Source: [Mycobacterium] manitobense (lineage in GTDB: Bacteria > Actinomycetota > Actinomycetes > Mycobacteriales > Mycobacteriaceae). From it: 54,580 bases of DNA. Position numbers and translations under genes: made by a program. A model generated the notes under the pieces. The model was not told where the DNA came from. It was given only the letters and a program-made list of their open reading frames with translations, and did not search any database. The DNA is taken from positions 1 to 54,580 of the forward strand of contig NZ_JACKSJ010000019.1 of NCBI RefSeq assembly GCF_025821665.1. Reading direction: 5' to 3'. Positions 25,314 to 32,821 of this stretch are shown one piece after another; within the stretch, counting starts at the first letter, position 1; each line of letters begins with the position of its first letter.

Positions 25314-25353
25314 GTCTCCTCGACGTACGTACTAGTTAGTACATTGAGGAGAC
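25314..25353 (+). promoter_or_regulatory. Operator-like palindrome and Shine-Dalgarno-masking repeat before the dehydrogenase gene
   Basis: GTACTA-GT-TAGTAC (25329-25342) is an exact inverted repeat and includes TAGTTAGT (25333-25340). It is enclosed by an outer inverted repeat GTCTCCTC (25314-25321)/GAGGAGAC (25346-25353), whose right arm contains the GAGGAG ribosome binding site for ATG 25357. DNA binding by the TetR regulator, or RNA folding that hides the ribosome site, could each control expression. Confidence 0.55.
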
Positions 25354-25356
25354 GAA

Positions 25357-26214
25357 ATGAGCCACGACGCCTACCTGGTCGGTCTGGTCGGGACCGGCGT
25401 CGGACCGTCCCTGACGCCCAAGCTGCACATGCGCGAAGCCCACGAACAGGGCATCGACTACCTGTACCGCATCATCGACCTGAACACGGCAGGCATCGCG
25501 GCCGAGCGGATCGGCGAGATCCTCGAATGGGCGCGCGCCATGGGCTACGACGCGCTGAACATCACCCACCCCTGCAAGCGGCTGGTGATGGAACACCTCG
25601 ACCACATCGACGAGCTCGCGGCCTCGGTGGCCGCGGTGAACACCGTGGTCTTCGCCGAGCACGGCGACGTCGGCTACAACACCGACACCACCGGCTTCGC
25701 GATCGGATTCGACGAGGGCCTGCCCGGGGCGCCGCGGACGTCGGTGGTGATGATCGGCGCCGGCGGAGCGGGCGCGGCCGTCGGCGACGCACTGCTGCGA
25801 CTCGGCGCCGAGCACCTCGCGGTGGTCGACGCCGACGTCGACCGCGCGACCGCGCTGGCGCACCAGCTCGGCGTCCGCCACACCGACGCCCGAGTGGACG
25901 CCTCCACCCCCGACAAGCTGTCGGTGCTGCTGCCCGCCGCCGACGGCCTGGTGCACTGCACGCCCACCGGCATGGCCGAACACCCGGGCCTGCCGTTGGC
26001 CGCCGAGCTGCTGCACTCGCGGCTCTGGGTGGCCGACATCGTCTACCGGCCGCTGGACACCGAACTGCTCACCGCCGCACAGCAGGCCGGCTGCCGCACT
26101 CTCGACGGCGGCCACATGGCCGTGCACCAGGCCACCGAGGCCTTCGCCCTGATCACCGGCATCACCCCCGACGCCGACCGCATGTCCCGGCACTTCCGCA
26201 GCCTCGTCGGCTGA
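25357..26214 (+). CDS. NAD-type quinate/shikimate dehydrogenase (QsuD/AroE family)
   Basis: 285 residues from ATG 25357 with GAGGAG upstream. It has the shikimate dehydrogenase fold: substrate residues Ser18 and Thr20 (GPSLTPK), Lys74 in NITHPCK, Asp110 in GYNTD, and the nucleotide motif GAGGAG (134-139). At the end of the second Rossmann strand it has Asp158 (VVDAD), which favours NAD; biosynthetic AroE enzymes usually carry an Asn-Arg-Thr motif for NADP there. Ser plus Thr instead of two Ser in the substrate pocket is the pattern of catabolic quinate/shikimate dehydrogenases such as that of Corynebacterium glutamicum, as I recall. It should oxidise shikimate to 3-dehydroshikimate, feeding QuiC, and perhaps quinate to 3-dehydroquinate. 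It heads the operon with the transporter. Confidence 0.86.
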   Translation: MSHDAYLVGLVGTGVGPSLTPKLHMREAHEQGIDYLYRIIDLNTAGIAAERIGEILEWARAMGYDALNITHPCKRLVMEHLDHIDELAASVAAVNTVVFAEHGDVGYNTDTTGFAIGFDEGLPGAPRTSVVMIGAGGAGAAVGDALLRLGAEHLAVVDADVDRATALAHQLGVRHTDARVDASTPDKLSVLLPAADGLVHCTPTGMAEHPGLPLAAELLHSRLWVADIVYRPLDTELLTAAQQAGCRTLDGGHMAVHQATEAFALITGITPDADRMSRHFRSLVG

Positions 26215-26245
26215 CCATCCACCGCCCGACCGAACAGGAGAAGTC

Positions 26246-27595
26246 ATGAGCCGCACGACAATCACCGAATCCGACAGCGGCGGAGCCGATGCACCGCGAC
26301 GAACACCCGGCCGCGCCGCCGTCGCCAGCTTCATGGGCAGCGCCGTCGAGTACTACGACTTCTTCGTCTTCGGCACCGCCGCCGCGCTGATCTTCCCGAA
26401 GGTGTTCTTCCCGTCGGGTGATGACGCCGCCCTGGTGCTGTCGTTCGCGACCTTCGGCGTCGCCTACGTCGCACGGCCGGTCGGCGCCTTCGTCCTCGGC
26501 CACTTCGGCGACCGCCTCGGCCGACGCAACGTGCTGATGTTCACGCTCGTGCTGATGGGGGTGTCCACCTTCGCGATCGGCTGCCTGCCCACATTCGCCA
26601 CGGTCGGCTGGGTCGCACCAGGGTTACTCGTGCTGTGCCGGTTGCTCCAGGGCTTCTCCGCGGCCGGTGAACAGGCCGGCGCCAGCTCGCTGACACTGGA
26701 ACACTCCCCCGACAACCGGCGCGCGTTCTTCACGTCCTGGACGCTGACCGGAACCCAGGGCGGCCTCATCCTCGCCCAACTCGTGATGCTGCCCTTCGTC
26801 TCCCTGCCCGACGACGCCGAGATGTCGTGGGGCTGGCGGGTTCCCTTCTGGCTCAGCGCGATCGTCGTCGTGGTGGCCTACTTCATCCGTCGTCGGCTGC
26901 ACGAGACTCCGGAATTCGACGAAGCCAAGGCCACCGGCGCCATCGCCCGGATGCCGCTGAAGCCGCTTCTGCAGAACCACTGGAGAGACGTACTGCGGGT
27001 CATCTTCTGCGCCTTCATCGCCGCCGTGTCAACGGTGTTCGGGACACTCGCGATCGCCTACGGCAAGAAGGTGGGCCTCGACGCCGGCATCACGCTGTGG
27101 CTGGTCGTCGTCGCCAACGTCGTCGCGCTGTTCACCCAACCGCTGTTCGGCATTCTCGCCGACCGGATCGGCCGCAAGCCGGTCTTCATCTACGGCGCCT
27201 TATCGTCGGCGGCCCTGATGCCCTTCTACATGCTGTCGATGAGCAACGACAACACGCTGCTGACCTTCGCCCTCGCGGTGGCCACGTTCTCGTTCGGGTA
27301 CGCCGCCGCCAACGCCGTGTGGCCGTCGTTCTACGGCGAGATGTTCAGCACCCAGGTCCGTTTCTCCGGCATGGCGATCGGCACTCAGATCGGGTTCCTG
27401 CTGGCGGGATTCGCCCCGACCATCGTCACCGCACTCGGTGGTGTCCGCGAAGGCGGCTGGGTGGTCATCAGCATCTTCACGGCAATCGTCTGCCTGATCG
27501 CCGCGCTGTCCGCGATGACCGCGAAAGAGACGAAGAGCGTCCCCACCGAATTGCTCGGGATGCCCGATTCGCCCAAGACGCTGGTCAACGGCTGA
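26246..27595 (+). CDS. MFS transporter, metabolite:H+ symporter type (shikimate-like)
   Basis: 449 residues from ATG 26246, with AGGAG seven bases before the start. It has about twelve membrane segments and the loop 2-3 signature GHFGDRLGRRNVL with the repeated half-motif ADRIGRKPVF later, typical of the metabolite:H+ symporter branch of the major facilitator superfamily, which includes ShiA and KgtP. The EYYDFFVFGTAAALIFP start is also typical. It stands 31 bases after the dehydrogenase gene and 16 bases before pcaH. Given the context the cargo is most likely shikimate or quinate, though protocatechuate or another acid cannot be excluded. Confidence 0.83.
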   Translation: MSRTTITESDSGGADAPRRTPGRAAVASFMGSAVEYYDFFVFGTAAALIFPKVFFPSGDDAALVLSFATFGVAYVARPVGAFVLGHFGDRLGRRNVLMFTLVLMGVSTFAIGCLPTFATVGWVAPGLLVLCRLLQGFSAAGEQAGASSLTLEHSPDNRRAFFTSWTLTGTQGGLILAQLVMLPFVSLPDDAEMSWGWRVPFWLSAIVVVVAYFIRRRLHETPEFDEAKATGAIARMPLKPLLQNHWRDVLRVIFCAFIAAVSTVFGTLAIAYGKKVGLDAGITLWLVVVANVVALFTQPLFGILADRIGRKPVFIYGALSSAALMPFYMLSMSNDNTLLTFALAVATFSFGYAAANAVWPSFYGEMFSTQVRFSGMAIGTQIGFLLAGFAPTIVTALGGVREGGWVVISIFTAIVCLIAALSAMTAKETKSVPTELLGMPDSPKTLVNG

Positions 27596-27611
27596 GCACC
27601 GGGAGGGACTC

Positions 27612-28409
27612 GTGGAGAACGCCATCGCCGTCGGCGACCTCGCGCCGGACAGCGCACTGCGCAGTCAGAACGAGATCAGCACCGAGATCGCCTCGATCGC
27701 CGACGAATACCGCGGCGCGGGTGTGGAGGAATTCCAGCCCCGGCTGACCTACCCGCCCTACCGCAGCAGCAGGCTGCGCCATCCCCTGGCGGCACTGCAC
27801 GCCGTCGACCCCGAGGCGGTCGAGCTCAGCGGCCCGTGCTTCGGGAATCGCGACGTGCATCCGCTGGAGGCGGATCTGACGATCCAGCACGCAGGCCAAC
27901 CGATCGGCGAGCGGGCGGTGGTCACCGGACGCGTCGTCGACGGCGACGGCAGACCGGTCCGCCACCAGCTCGTCGAGATCTGGCAGGCCAACGCCGCGGG
28001 CCGCTACCTGCACCAGCGCGACCAGCACCCCGCGCCGCTGGACCCGAACTTCACCGGCGTCGGCCGCTGCCTGACCGACGGCGACGGCTGGTACCGCTTC
28101 ACCACCATCAGGCCGGGCCCGTACCCGTGGCGGAACCACCACAACGCGTGGCGGCCCGCCCACATCCACTTCTCGTTGTTCGGAACACAGTTCACTCAGC
28201 GCATGATCACCCAGATGTACTTCCCCGGTGATCCGCTGTTCGCGCTGGACCCGATCTACCAGTCGATCACCGACCGGAAGGCGCGCGATCGCCTGGTCGC
28301 CGCCTACGACCACGACGTGACCACCCACGAATGGGCCACCGGCTACCGGTGGGACATCGTCCTGTCCGGCGCCGCGCAGACGCCGGTGGAAGGAAACGGC
28401 AGCCGATGA
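27612..28409 (+). CDS. pcaH: Protocatechuate 3,4-dioxygenase beta subunit
   Basis: 265 residues from GTG 27612. It is an intradiol ring-cleavage dioxygenase with the ferric-iron ligands visible: Tyr in the DGDGWYRF segment, Tyr in PYPWRN and both His of AHIHFSLFG. The N-terminal extension with YPPYRSSRLRHP is usual for the beta chain. With PcaG it cleaves protocatechuate to 3-carboxy-cis,cis-muconate. It begins 16 bases after the transporter gene, and its stop overlaps the pcaG start by four bases, so the island reads as one transcript from the dehydrogenase through pcaJ. The only copy in the window, it links quiC chemistry to the ring-cleavage route. Confidence 0.93.
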   Translation: MENAIAVGDLAPDSALRSQNEISTEIASIADEYRGAGVEEFQPRLTYPPYRSSRLRHPLAALHAVDPEAVELSGPCFGNRDVHPLEADLTIQHAGQPIGERAVVTGRVVDGDGRPVRHQLVEIWQANAAGRYLHQRDQHPAPLDPNFTGVGRCLTDGDGWYRFTTIRPGPYPWRNHHNAWRPAHIHFSLFGTQFTQRMITQMYFPGDPLFALDPIYQSITDRKARDRLVAAYDHDVTTHEWATGYRWDIVLSGAAQTPVEGNGSR

Positions 28410-28963
28410 CCATGGCACCGACACCGGGTCAGACGATCGGTCCGTTCTTCGGCTACGCGCTGCCGTTCCCCGGCGGTGATGAGCTGGTGCGGCCGGGCAC
28501 ACCGGGGGCCATCCGGCTGCACGGGCGGGTGACCGACGGCGCAGGGGACCCGGTGCCGGACGCGCTGCTCGAGATCTGGCAGGCCGGCGCCGACGGAGTG
28601 CTGCCGTCGGCCACCGGCTCGCTGCACCGCGACGGCTGGACCTTCACCGGCTGGGGCCGGGCGAGCACCGACGACGACGGCCGGTACTCCTTCACCACCG
28701 TGGAACCCGGTGCAGTGCAACCGGACACCGCCGCGTTCTTCGCCGTCACGCTGTTCGCGCGTGGACTGCTCAACCGATTGTTCACCAGGATCTACGTTCC
28801 CGGTGCCGGGCTGGCCACCGACCGGCTGCTGGCCTCGCTGCCCGAGGACCGCCGGGACACGCTGGTCGCCCGCCGCGACGCGACCGGGTTGCGATTCGAC
28901 GTCCGGCTGCAGGGCGGCGCGGACGAGACGGTGTTCCTGCGCTTCCCGGGGCACCGGCCGTGA
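28406..28963 (+). CDS. pcaG: Protocatechuate 3,4-dioxygenase alpha subunit
   Basis: 185 residues from ATG 28406. It has the alpha-chain features: start PTPGQTIGPFFGYALPF, EIWQAGADG, and DDDGRYSFTTVEPG, with no iron ligands (the His pair of the beta chain is missing), as expected because iron is bound by the beta subunit. The alpha subunit shapes the substrate pocket in the alpha-beta protomer. It overlaps pcaH and pcaB by four bases at both ends, so translation is coupled and stoichiometry is likely fixed. Confidence 0.93.
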   Translation: MTMAPTPGQTIGPFFGYALPFPGGDELVRPGTPGAIRLHGRVTDGAGDPVPDALLEIWQAGADGVLPSATGSLHRDGWTFTGWGRASTDDDGRYSFTTVEPGAVQPDTAAFFAVTLFARGLLNRLFTRIYVPGAGLATDRLLASLPEDRRDTLVARRDATGLRFDVRLQGGADETVFLRFPGHRP

Positions 28964-30162
28964 GTGATCTGCTCTCGCCCGGCGACGGGCGCGCCGGTGA
29001 GCTGTTCAGTGACCGGTCGTTCCTGGCCGCCATGGTCGCGGTGGAAGACGCGTGGCTGGAAGCACTCGTCGACACCGCTGTGGCGCCGTCCGCCGCGAAG
29101 GCCGACCTGAGCGCCGTGATCTCGCCGTCGGACATCGGCACCCTCGCCGAGGGCGCCGAACGCGACGGCAATTCGGTGACCGGCCTGGTCGCCATGCTGC
29201 GTGAACGCACCGGGGATCAGACCGCCCGGTGGCTGCACCGCGGACTCACCAGTCAGGACGTCGTCGACACCGCGCTGATGCTGTGCGCGCGTGCCACACT
29301 CGCGGCCGTCAGCGACGAGATGTGTCTGCAGATGGCACAACTGGTGCGCCTGACCGAGACACACCGCCGCGCGCCGATGCTCGCCCGCACGCTCACCCAG
29401 GCGGCGCTGCCCAGCACGGTCGGCATGAAGACCGCGCACTGGCTCACCGGAGTGCTCGACGCCGCGGACACCGTCGGCAGTCTGCCCCCATTACCGGTGC
29501 AGGCAGGCGGCGCCGTCGGCACCCTGGCCGCGGCAACCGAACTCACCGGATCGGCCGACGCCGCCCTCGCCCTGTCGAACGCGACGGCCGAGGCGCTCGG
29601 CCTGGCACCGGCCATGCCGTGGCACACCACCCGATCGATCGTCACCCGCATCGGTGACGCCCTGGTGACGTGTTGCGACGCCTGGGGACACATCGCCGCC
29701 GACGTCGCGACCGGCAGCAGGACCGAGATCGGCGAGTTCACCGAAGGGCAGGCGGGCGGGTCGTCGACGATGCCGCACAAGCGCAACCCGGTGATGTCGG
29801 TGCTCATCCGCAGCGCCGCACTGAACGCGCCGCCGCTGGCCGCCGGCCTGCACGTCGCCTCGGCCTCGAGTGTCGACGAACGGGCCGACGGGGCCTGGCA
29901 TGCCGAATGGGGCACGCTGCGCACCCTCAGCCGGCGCACCGCGGCCGCCGCAGGCCAGACCACGGCGCTGCTGACCGGGCTGCAGGTCGACACCGATCGC
30001 GCCGCCACGAATCTGGCTGCAGCCGAGGATCTCTCGGCGGAGCAGCGGTCGATGTCGGATGTGACCGGACGGCCGGTCGCCCCGCAGTACACCGGTGCGG
30101 CCGACCTGCTGATCGAGTCGGTGCTGGCGCGGGCCCGGCGGCGCCTCGAGGAGCCGTCATGA
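28960..30162 (+). CDS. pcaB: 3-carboxy-cis,cis-muconate cycloisomerase
   Basis: 400 residues from GTG 28960. The fumarase/aspartase superfamily signature GSSTMPHKRNP is present, together with HRGLTSQDVVDTALML and the C-terminal-domain elements expected for PcaB. The enzyme turns 3-carboxymuconate into 4-carboxymuconolactone in the protocatechuate branch of the 3-oxoadipate pathway. It is four bases overlapped with pcaG upstream and with pcaL downstream. At 400 residues it is slightly shorter than the roughly 450-residue proteobacterial enzymes, mostly at the C-terminus; active-site motifs are retained. Confidence 0.9.
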   Translation: MSDLLSPGDGRAGELFSDRSFLAAMVAVEDAWLEALVDTAVAPSAAKADLSAVISPSDIGTLAEGAERDGNSVTGLVAMLRERTGDQTARWLHRGLTSQDVVDTALMLCARATLAAVSDEMCLQMAQLVRLTETHRRAPMLARTLTQAALPSTVGMKTAHWLTGVLDAADTVGSLPPLPVQAGGAVGTLAAATELTGSADAALALSNATAEALGLAPAMPWHTTRSIVTRIGDALVTCCDAWGHIAADVATGSRTEIGEFTEGQAGGSSTMPHKRNPVMSVLIRSAALNAPPLAAGLHVASASSVDERADGAWHAEWGTLRTLSRRTAAAAGQTTALLTGLQVDTDRAATNLAAAEDLSAEQRSMSDVTGRPVAPQYTGAADLLIESVLARARRRLEEPS

Positions 30163-31403
30163 CCGGCCCGCGTCTCGTCGCGACCGACTTCGGCGGGCCG
30201 GCAGGGGGCCCCCTGCTGCTACTCGGGCCGTCACTGGGCACGTCCGCGCAGTCCCTGTGGGGGCCCGCGGCGCAGCACCTGACCGGCCACTTCCGGGTGG
30301 TGGCCTGGGACCTGCCCGGCCACGGCCACAGCCCGCCGGCGTCCCCGTTCGACGTCGACGATCTCGCCGCGGCGGTGCTGGCACTGGCCGACGAGGCCTC
30401 TGCGGCAGGCGGATTCCACTACGCCGGCGACTCGCTCGGCGGCGCGGTGGGCCTGCAGCTGCTGCTGGCCGCGCCTGACCGGGTGCACTCGGCGACACTG
30501 ATCTGCACCGGCGCCGTGATCGGCACGCCCGCCGGGTGGCGCGAGCGCGCCGCCATCGTCCGCGCGTCGGGAGTCGATGCCCTCGTCGACGTCGCGGCCC
30601 AACGCTGGTTCTCCCCCGGCTTCCTCGACCGTGCACCCGAGGCCGGCGCGGCACTGCTGACCGCGCTGCGGGCCACCGACGCCGAATCGTATGCGCTGGC
30701 GTGCGAGGCGCTGGCCGCCTTCGACGTGACCGCGCGCCTCGCGGAGATCGCAGCGCCGGTACTCGCGATCGCGGGCAGCGACGACGTGCCGACGCCGCCG
30801 CAGGATCTGCGACGGATCGCCGACGGCGTCGCCGACGGCCGGCTCGTGGTGCTGCCCGGCGTCGGCCATCTCGCACCGGCCGAGGCCCCGCACCGGGTCG
30901 CCGAACTCGTCGTCGAACACGTCCACCGGCACCGGCCCGACGCGATTTCGGCGCGCTCGCGGTCGCTGGGCGACGGTGAGCGCGCCGAAATCACCCGGTA
31001 TGACGCCGGGATGGCGGTCCGGCGGCAGGTGCTCGGTGACGACCACGTTGACCGCGCGCAGGTGCAGACGACCCCGTTCAGCGCCGACTTCCAGACGCTG
31101 ATCACCGAGTACGCCTGGGGCAGCATCTGGACCCGCCCCGGCCTCGACCGGCGGAGCCGTTCGCTGATCACGCTCACCGCACTCGTGGCCCGCGGCCACC
31201 ACGAGGAGCTGGCCATGCACGTTCGGGCGGCCCGGCGCAACGGCCTGAGCGTCGACGAGATCAAGGAACTGCTGTTGCAGACGGCCATCTACTGCGGGGT
31301 GCCCGACGCGAACACCGCGTTCCGCATCGCCGGACGGGTGCTCGCCGAGGACGACGCCGTTCGAGACAGCGCCACCCGAGACACCGAGGAGGAGCCCTCG
31401 TGA
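30159..31403 (+). CDS. pcaL: PcaL: fused 3-oxoadipate enol-lactonase and 4-carboxymuconolactone decarboxylase
   Basis: 414 residues from ATG 30159. Residues 1-255 are an alpha/beta-hydrolase (PcaD): nucleophile in YAGDSLGGAVG, acid in GSDDVPTP and His in GVGHLAP. After a linker, residues about 285-400 are a 4-carboxymuconolactone decarboxylase (PcaC) with the segments TEYAWGSIWTRPGLDRRSRS and ARGHHEELAMHVRAA. The fusion catalyses two consecutive steps, decarboxylation of 4-carboxymuconolactone and hydrolysis of the enol-lactone to 3-oxoadipate; such PcaL fusions are known in Streptomyces and Rhodococcus. It overlaps pcaB and pcaI by four bases. Both active sites look complete. Confidence 0.92.
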   Translation: MTGPRLVATDFGGPAGGPLLLLGPSLGTSAQSLWGPAAQHLTGHFRVVAWDLPGHGHSPPASPFDVDDLAAAVLALADEASAAGGFHYAGDSLGGAVGLQLLLAAPDRVHSATLICTGAVIGTPAGWRERAAIVRASGVDALVDVAAQRWFSPGFLDRAPEAGAALLTALRATDAESYALACEALAAFDVTARLAEIAAPVLAIAGSDDVPTPPQDLRRIADGVADGRLVVLPGVGHLAPAEAPHRVAELVVEHVHRHRPDAISARSRSLGDGERAEITRYDAGMAVRRQVLGDDHVDRAQVQTTPFSADFQTLITEYAWGSIWTRPGLDRRSRSLITLTALVARGHHEELAMHVRAARRNGLSVDEIKELLLQTAIYCGVPDANTAFRIAGRVLAEDDAVRDSATRDTEEEPS

Positions 31404-32095
31404 GCCGCACCCAGATCCACACCACTGCCGAGCAGGCGGTCGCCGGGATCGCCGACGGGGCAACGGTGCTCGTCGGCGGCTTCGGCATGGCCGGGATGCC
31501 GACCACGTTGATCGACGCGCTGATCGACCAGGGCGCCGGCGACCTGACGATCGTCAGCAACAACGCGGGCAACGGTGACACCGGCCTCGCCGCACTGCTG
31601 GCGGCGGGCCGCGTGCGCAAAGTGATCTGCTCGTTCCCCCGCCAGGCGGACTCCTACGTCTTCGACCGGCTGTACCGCGCCGGCGAGGTCGACCTCGAAG
31701 TGGTGCCGCAGGGTAATCTCGCCGAACGCATCCGGGCCGCGGGCGCCGGGATCGGCGCGTTCTTCTGCCCGACCGGCGTCGGGACCCCACTGACCGAGGG
31801 CAAGGAGGCGCGCACCATCGACGGTCGCGACTACGTGCTGGAATACCCGATCCGCGGTGACGTCGCGCTCATCGCCGCCCATGTCGGCGACCGGGCCGGC
31901 AACCTGGTGTACCGCAAGACCGCGCGCAACTTCGGCCCCGTGATGGCCACCGCCGCCGAGATGACCGTCGTCGAGGTGGCCCGGGTGGTGGACGCCGGCG
32001 AGCTGGATCCCGAATGTGTGGTCACCCCGGGCATCTTCGTCGACCGCATCCTCGATCTCTCTGCAAGCCAGCATGATTCGGAGGTGGCAGTGTGA
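31400..32095 (+). CDS. pcaI: 3-oxoacid CoA-transferase subunit A (3-oxoadipate:succinyl-CoA transferase)
   Basis: 231 residues from GTG 31400. The GGFGMAGMPTTLIDAL glycine motif and the ARNFGPVMATAA segment identify the A subunit of class I CoA-transferases. With PcaJ it transfers CoA from succinyl-CoA to 3-oxoadipate. It overlaps pcaL and pcaJ by four bases. The same fold serves acetoacetate CoA-transferases (ScoA), so the assignment to 3-oxoadipate rests mainly on the operon. Confidence 0.87.
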   Translation: MSRTQIHTTAEQAVAGIADGATVLVGGFGMAGMPTTLIDALIDQGAGDLTIVSNNAGNGDTGLAALLAAGRVRKVICSFPRQADSYVFDRLYRAGEVDLEVVPQGNLAERIRAAGAGIGAFFCPTGVGTPLTEGKEARTIDGRDYVLEYPIRGDVALIAAHVGDRAGNLVYRKTARNFGPVMATAAEMTVVEVARVVDAGELDPECVVTPGIFVDRILDLSASQHDSEVAV

Positions 32096-32769
32096 CGACC
32101 ATCCGCAGTGACGCCGTCGAGCGCCTCGACCGCGAACCCCTCGACCGCGACGAGATCGCCGCCCTGATCGCCCGCGACATCCCCGCCGAGTCCTACGTCA
32201 ACCTCGGGATCGGGTTGCCGACCCGGGTGGCCGAGCACCTGTCACCGGCCGACGGCGTGGTGCTGCACACCGAGAACGGGATGCTGGGCATGGGCGGCGT
32301 CGCGGTGGGTGACGCCATCGACCCCGACCTGACCAACGCCGGCAAGATCCCGGTCACCGAGACCCCGGGAGCCTCCTACTTCCACCACGCCGATTCGTTC
32401 GCGATGATGCGCGGCGGCCATCTGGACGTCTGCGTGCTGGGCGCCTACCAGGTCAGCCATCACGGCGACCTGGCGAACTGGCACACCGGCGCGCCCGACG
32501 CGATCCCGGCGGTCGGCGGAGCGATGGATCTCGCCATCGGCGCCAAGCAGATCTTCGTGATGATGAATCTCTTCACCAAGGACGGCGCCGCCAAGCTGGT
32601 GCCGGCATGCGCCTACCCCCTCACCGGCCGGCGCTGCGTGAACCGGGTCTACACCGACCTGGCGATCTTCGAACTCGACCGCACCGGGGAGCGCCCGGTG
32701 CGGGTGGTCGAGACGTTCGGCATCAGCGTGGCAGACCTCGGCGACCGGTTGGGAGTCCAGCTGCACTGA
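32092..32769 (+). CDS. pcaJ: 3-oxoacid CoA-transferase subunit B (3-oxoadipate:succinyl-CoA transferase)
   Basis: 225 residues from GTG 32092. The catalytic Glu of class I CoA-transferases is in HTENGMLGMGG, and GIGLPTRVAEHL near the start and GAMDLAIGAKQ are typical of the B subunit. It completes the enzyme with PcaI and is the last gene of the island. The next gene, a lipid kinase, belongs to the conserved core and has its own promoter. The thiolase PcaF, which would split 3-oxoadipyl-CoA, is not found in the window. Confidence 0.87.
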   Translation: MTTIRSDAVERLDREPLDRDEIAALIARDIPAESYVNLGIGLPTRVAEHLSPADGVVLHTENGMLGMGGVAVGDAIDPDLTNAGKIPVTETPGASYFHHADSFAMMRGGHLDVCVLGAYQVSHHGDLANWHTGAPDAIPAVGGAMDLAIGAKQIFVMMNLFTKDGAAKLVPACAYPLTGRRCVNRVYTDLAIFELDRTGERPVRVVETFGISVADLGDRLGVQLH

Positions 32770-32807
32770 CCGGTCGGTGTCAGCGGCGCGGCCGTGGCGC
32801 TCTTGGC

Positions 32808-32813
32808 TAGGCT
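32808..32813 (+). promoter_or_regulatory. -10 element (TAGGCT) of a leaderless promoter
   Basis: TAGGCT ends eight bases before GTG 32822 of the lipid-kinase gene and fits TANNNT. The same hexamer is used for the TetR gene at 24595-24600. Confidence 0.5.
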
Positions 32814-32821
32814 TTGGCCTC

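Noticed and set aside
29670..30158. Frame continuing upstream of pcaL through the pcaB region
   Set aside because: pcaB carries the diagnostic GSSTMPHKRNP motif in its own frame; pcaL starts at the ATGA overlap at 30159.
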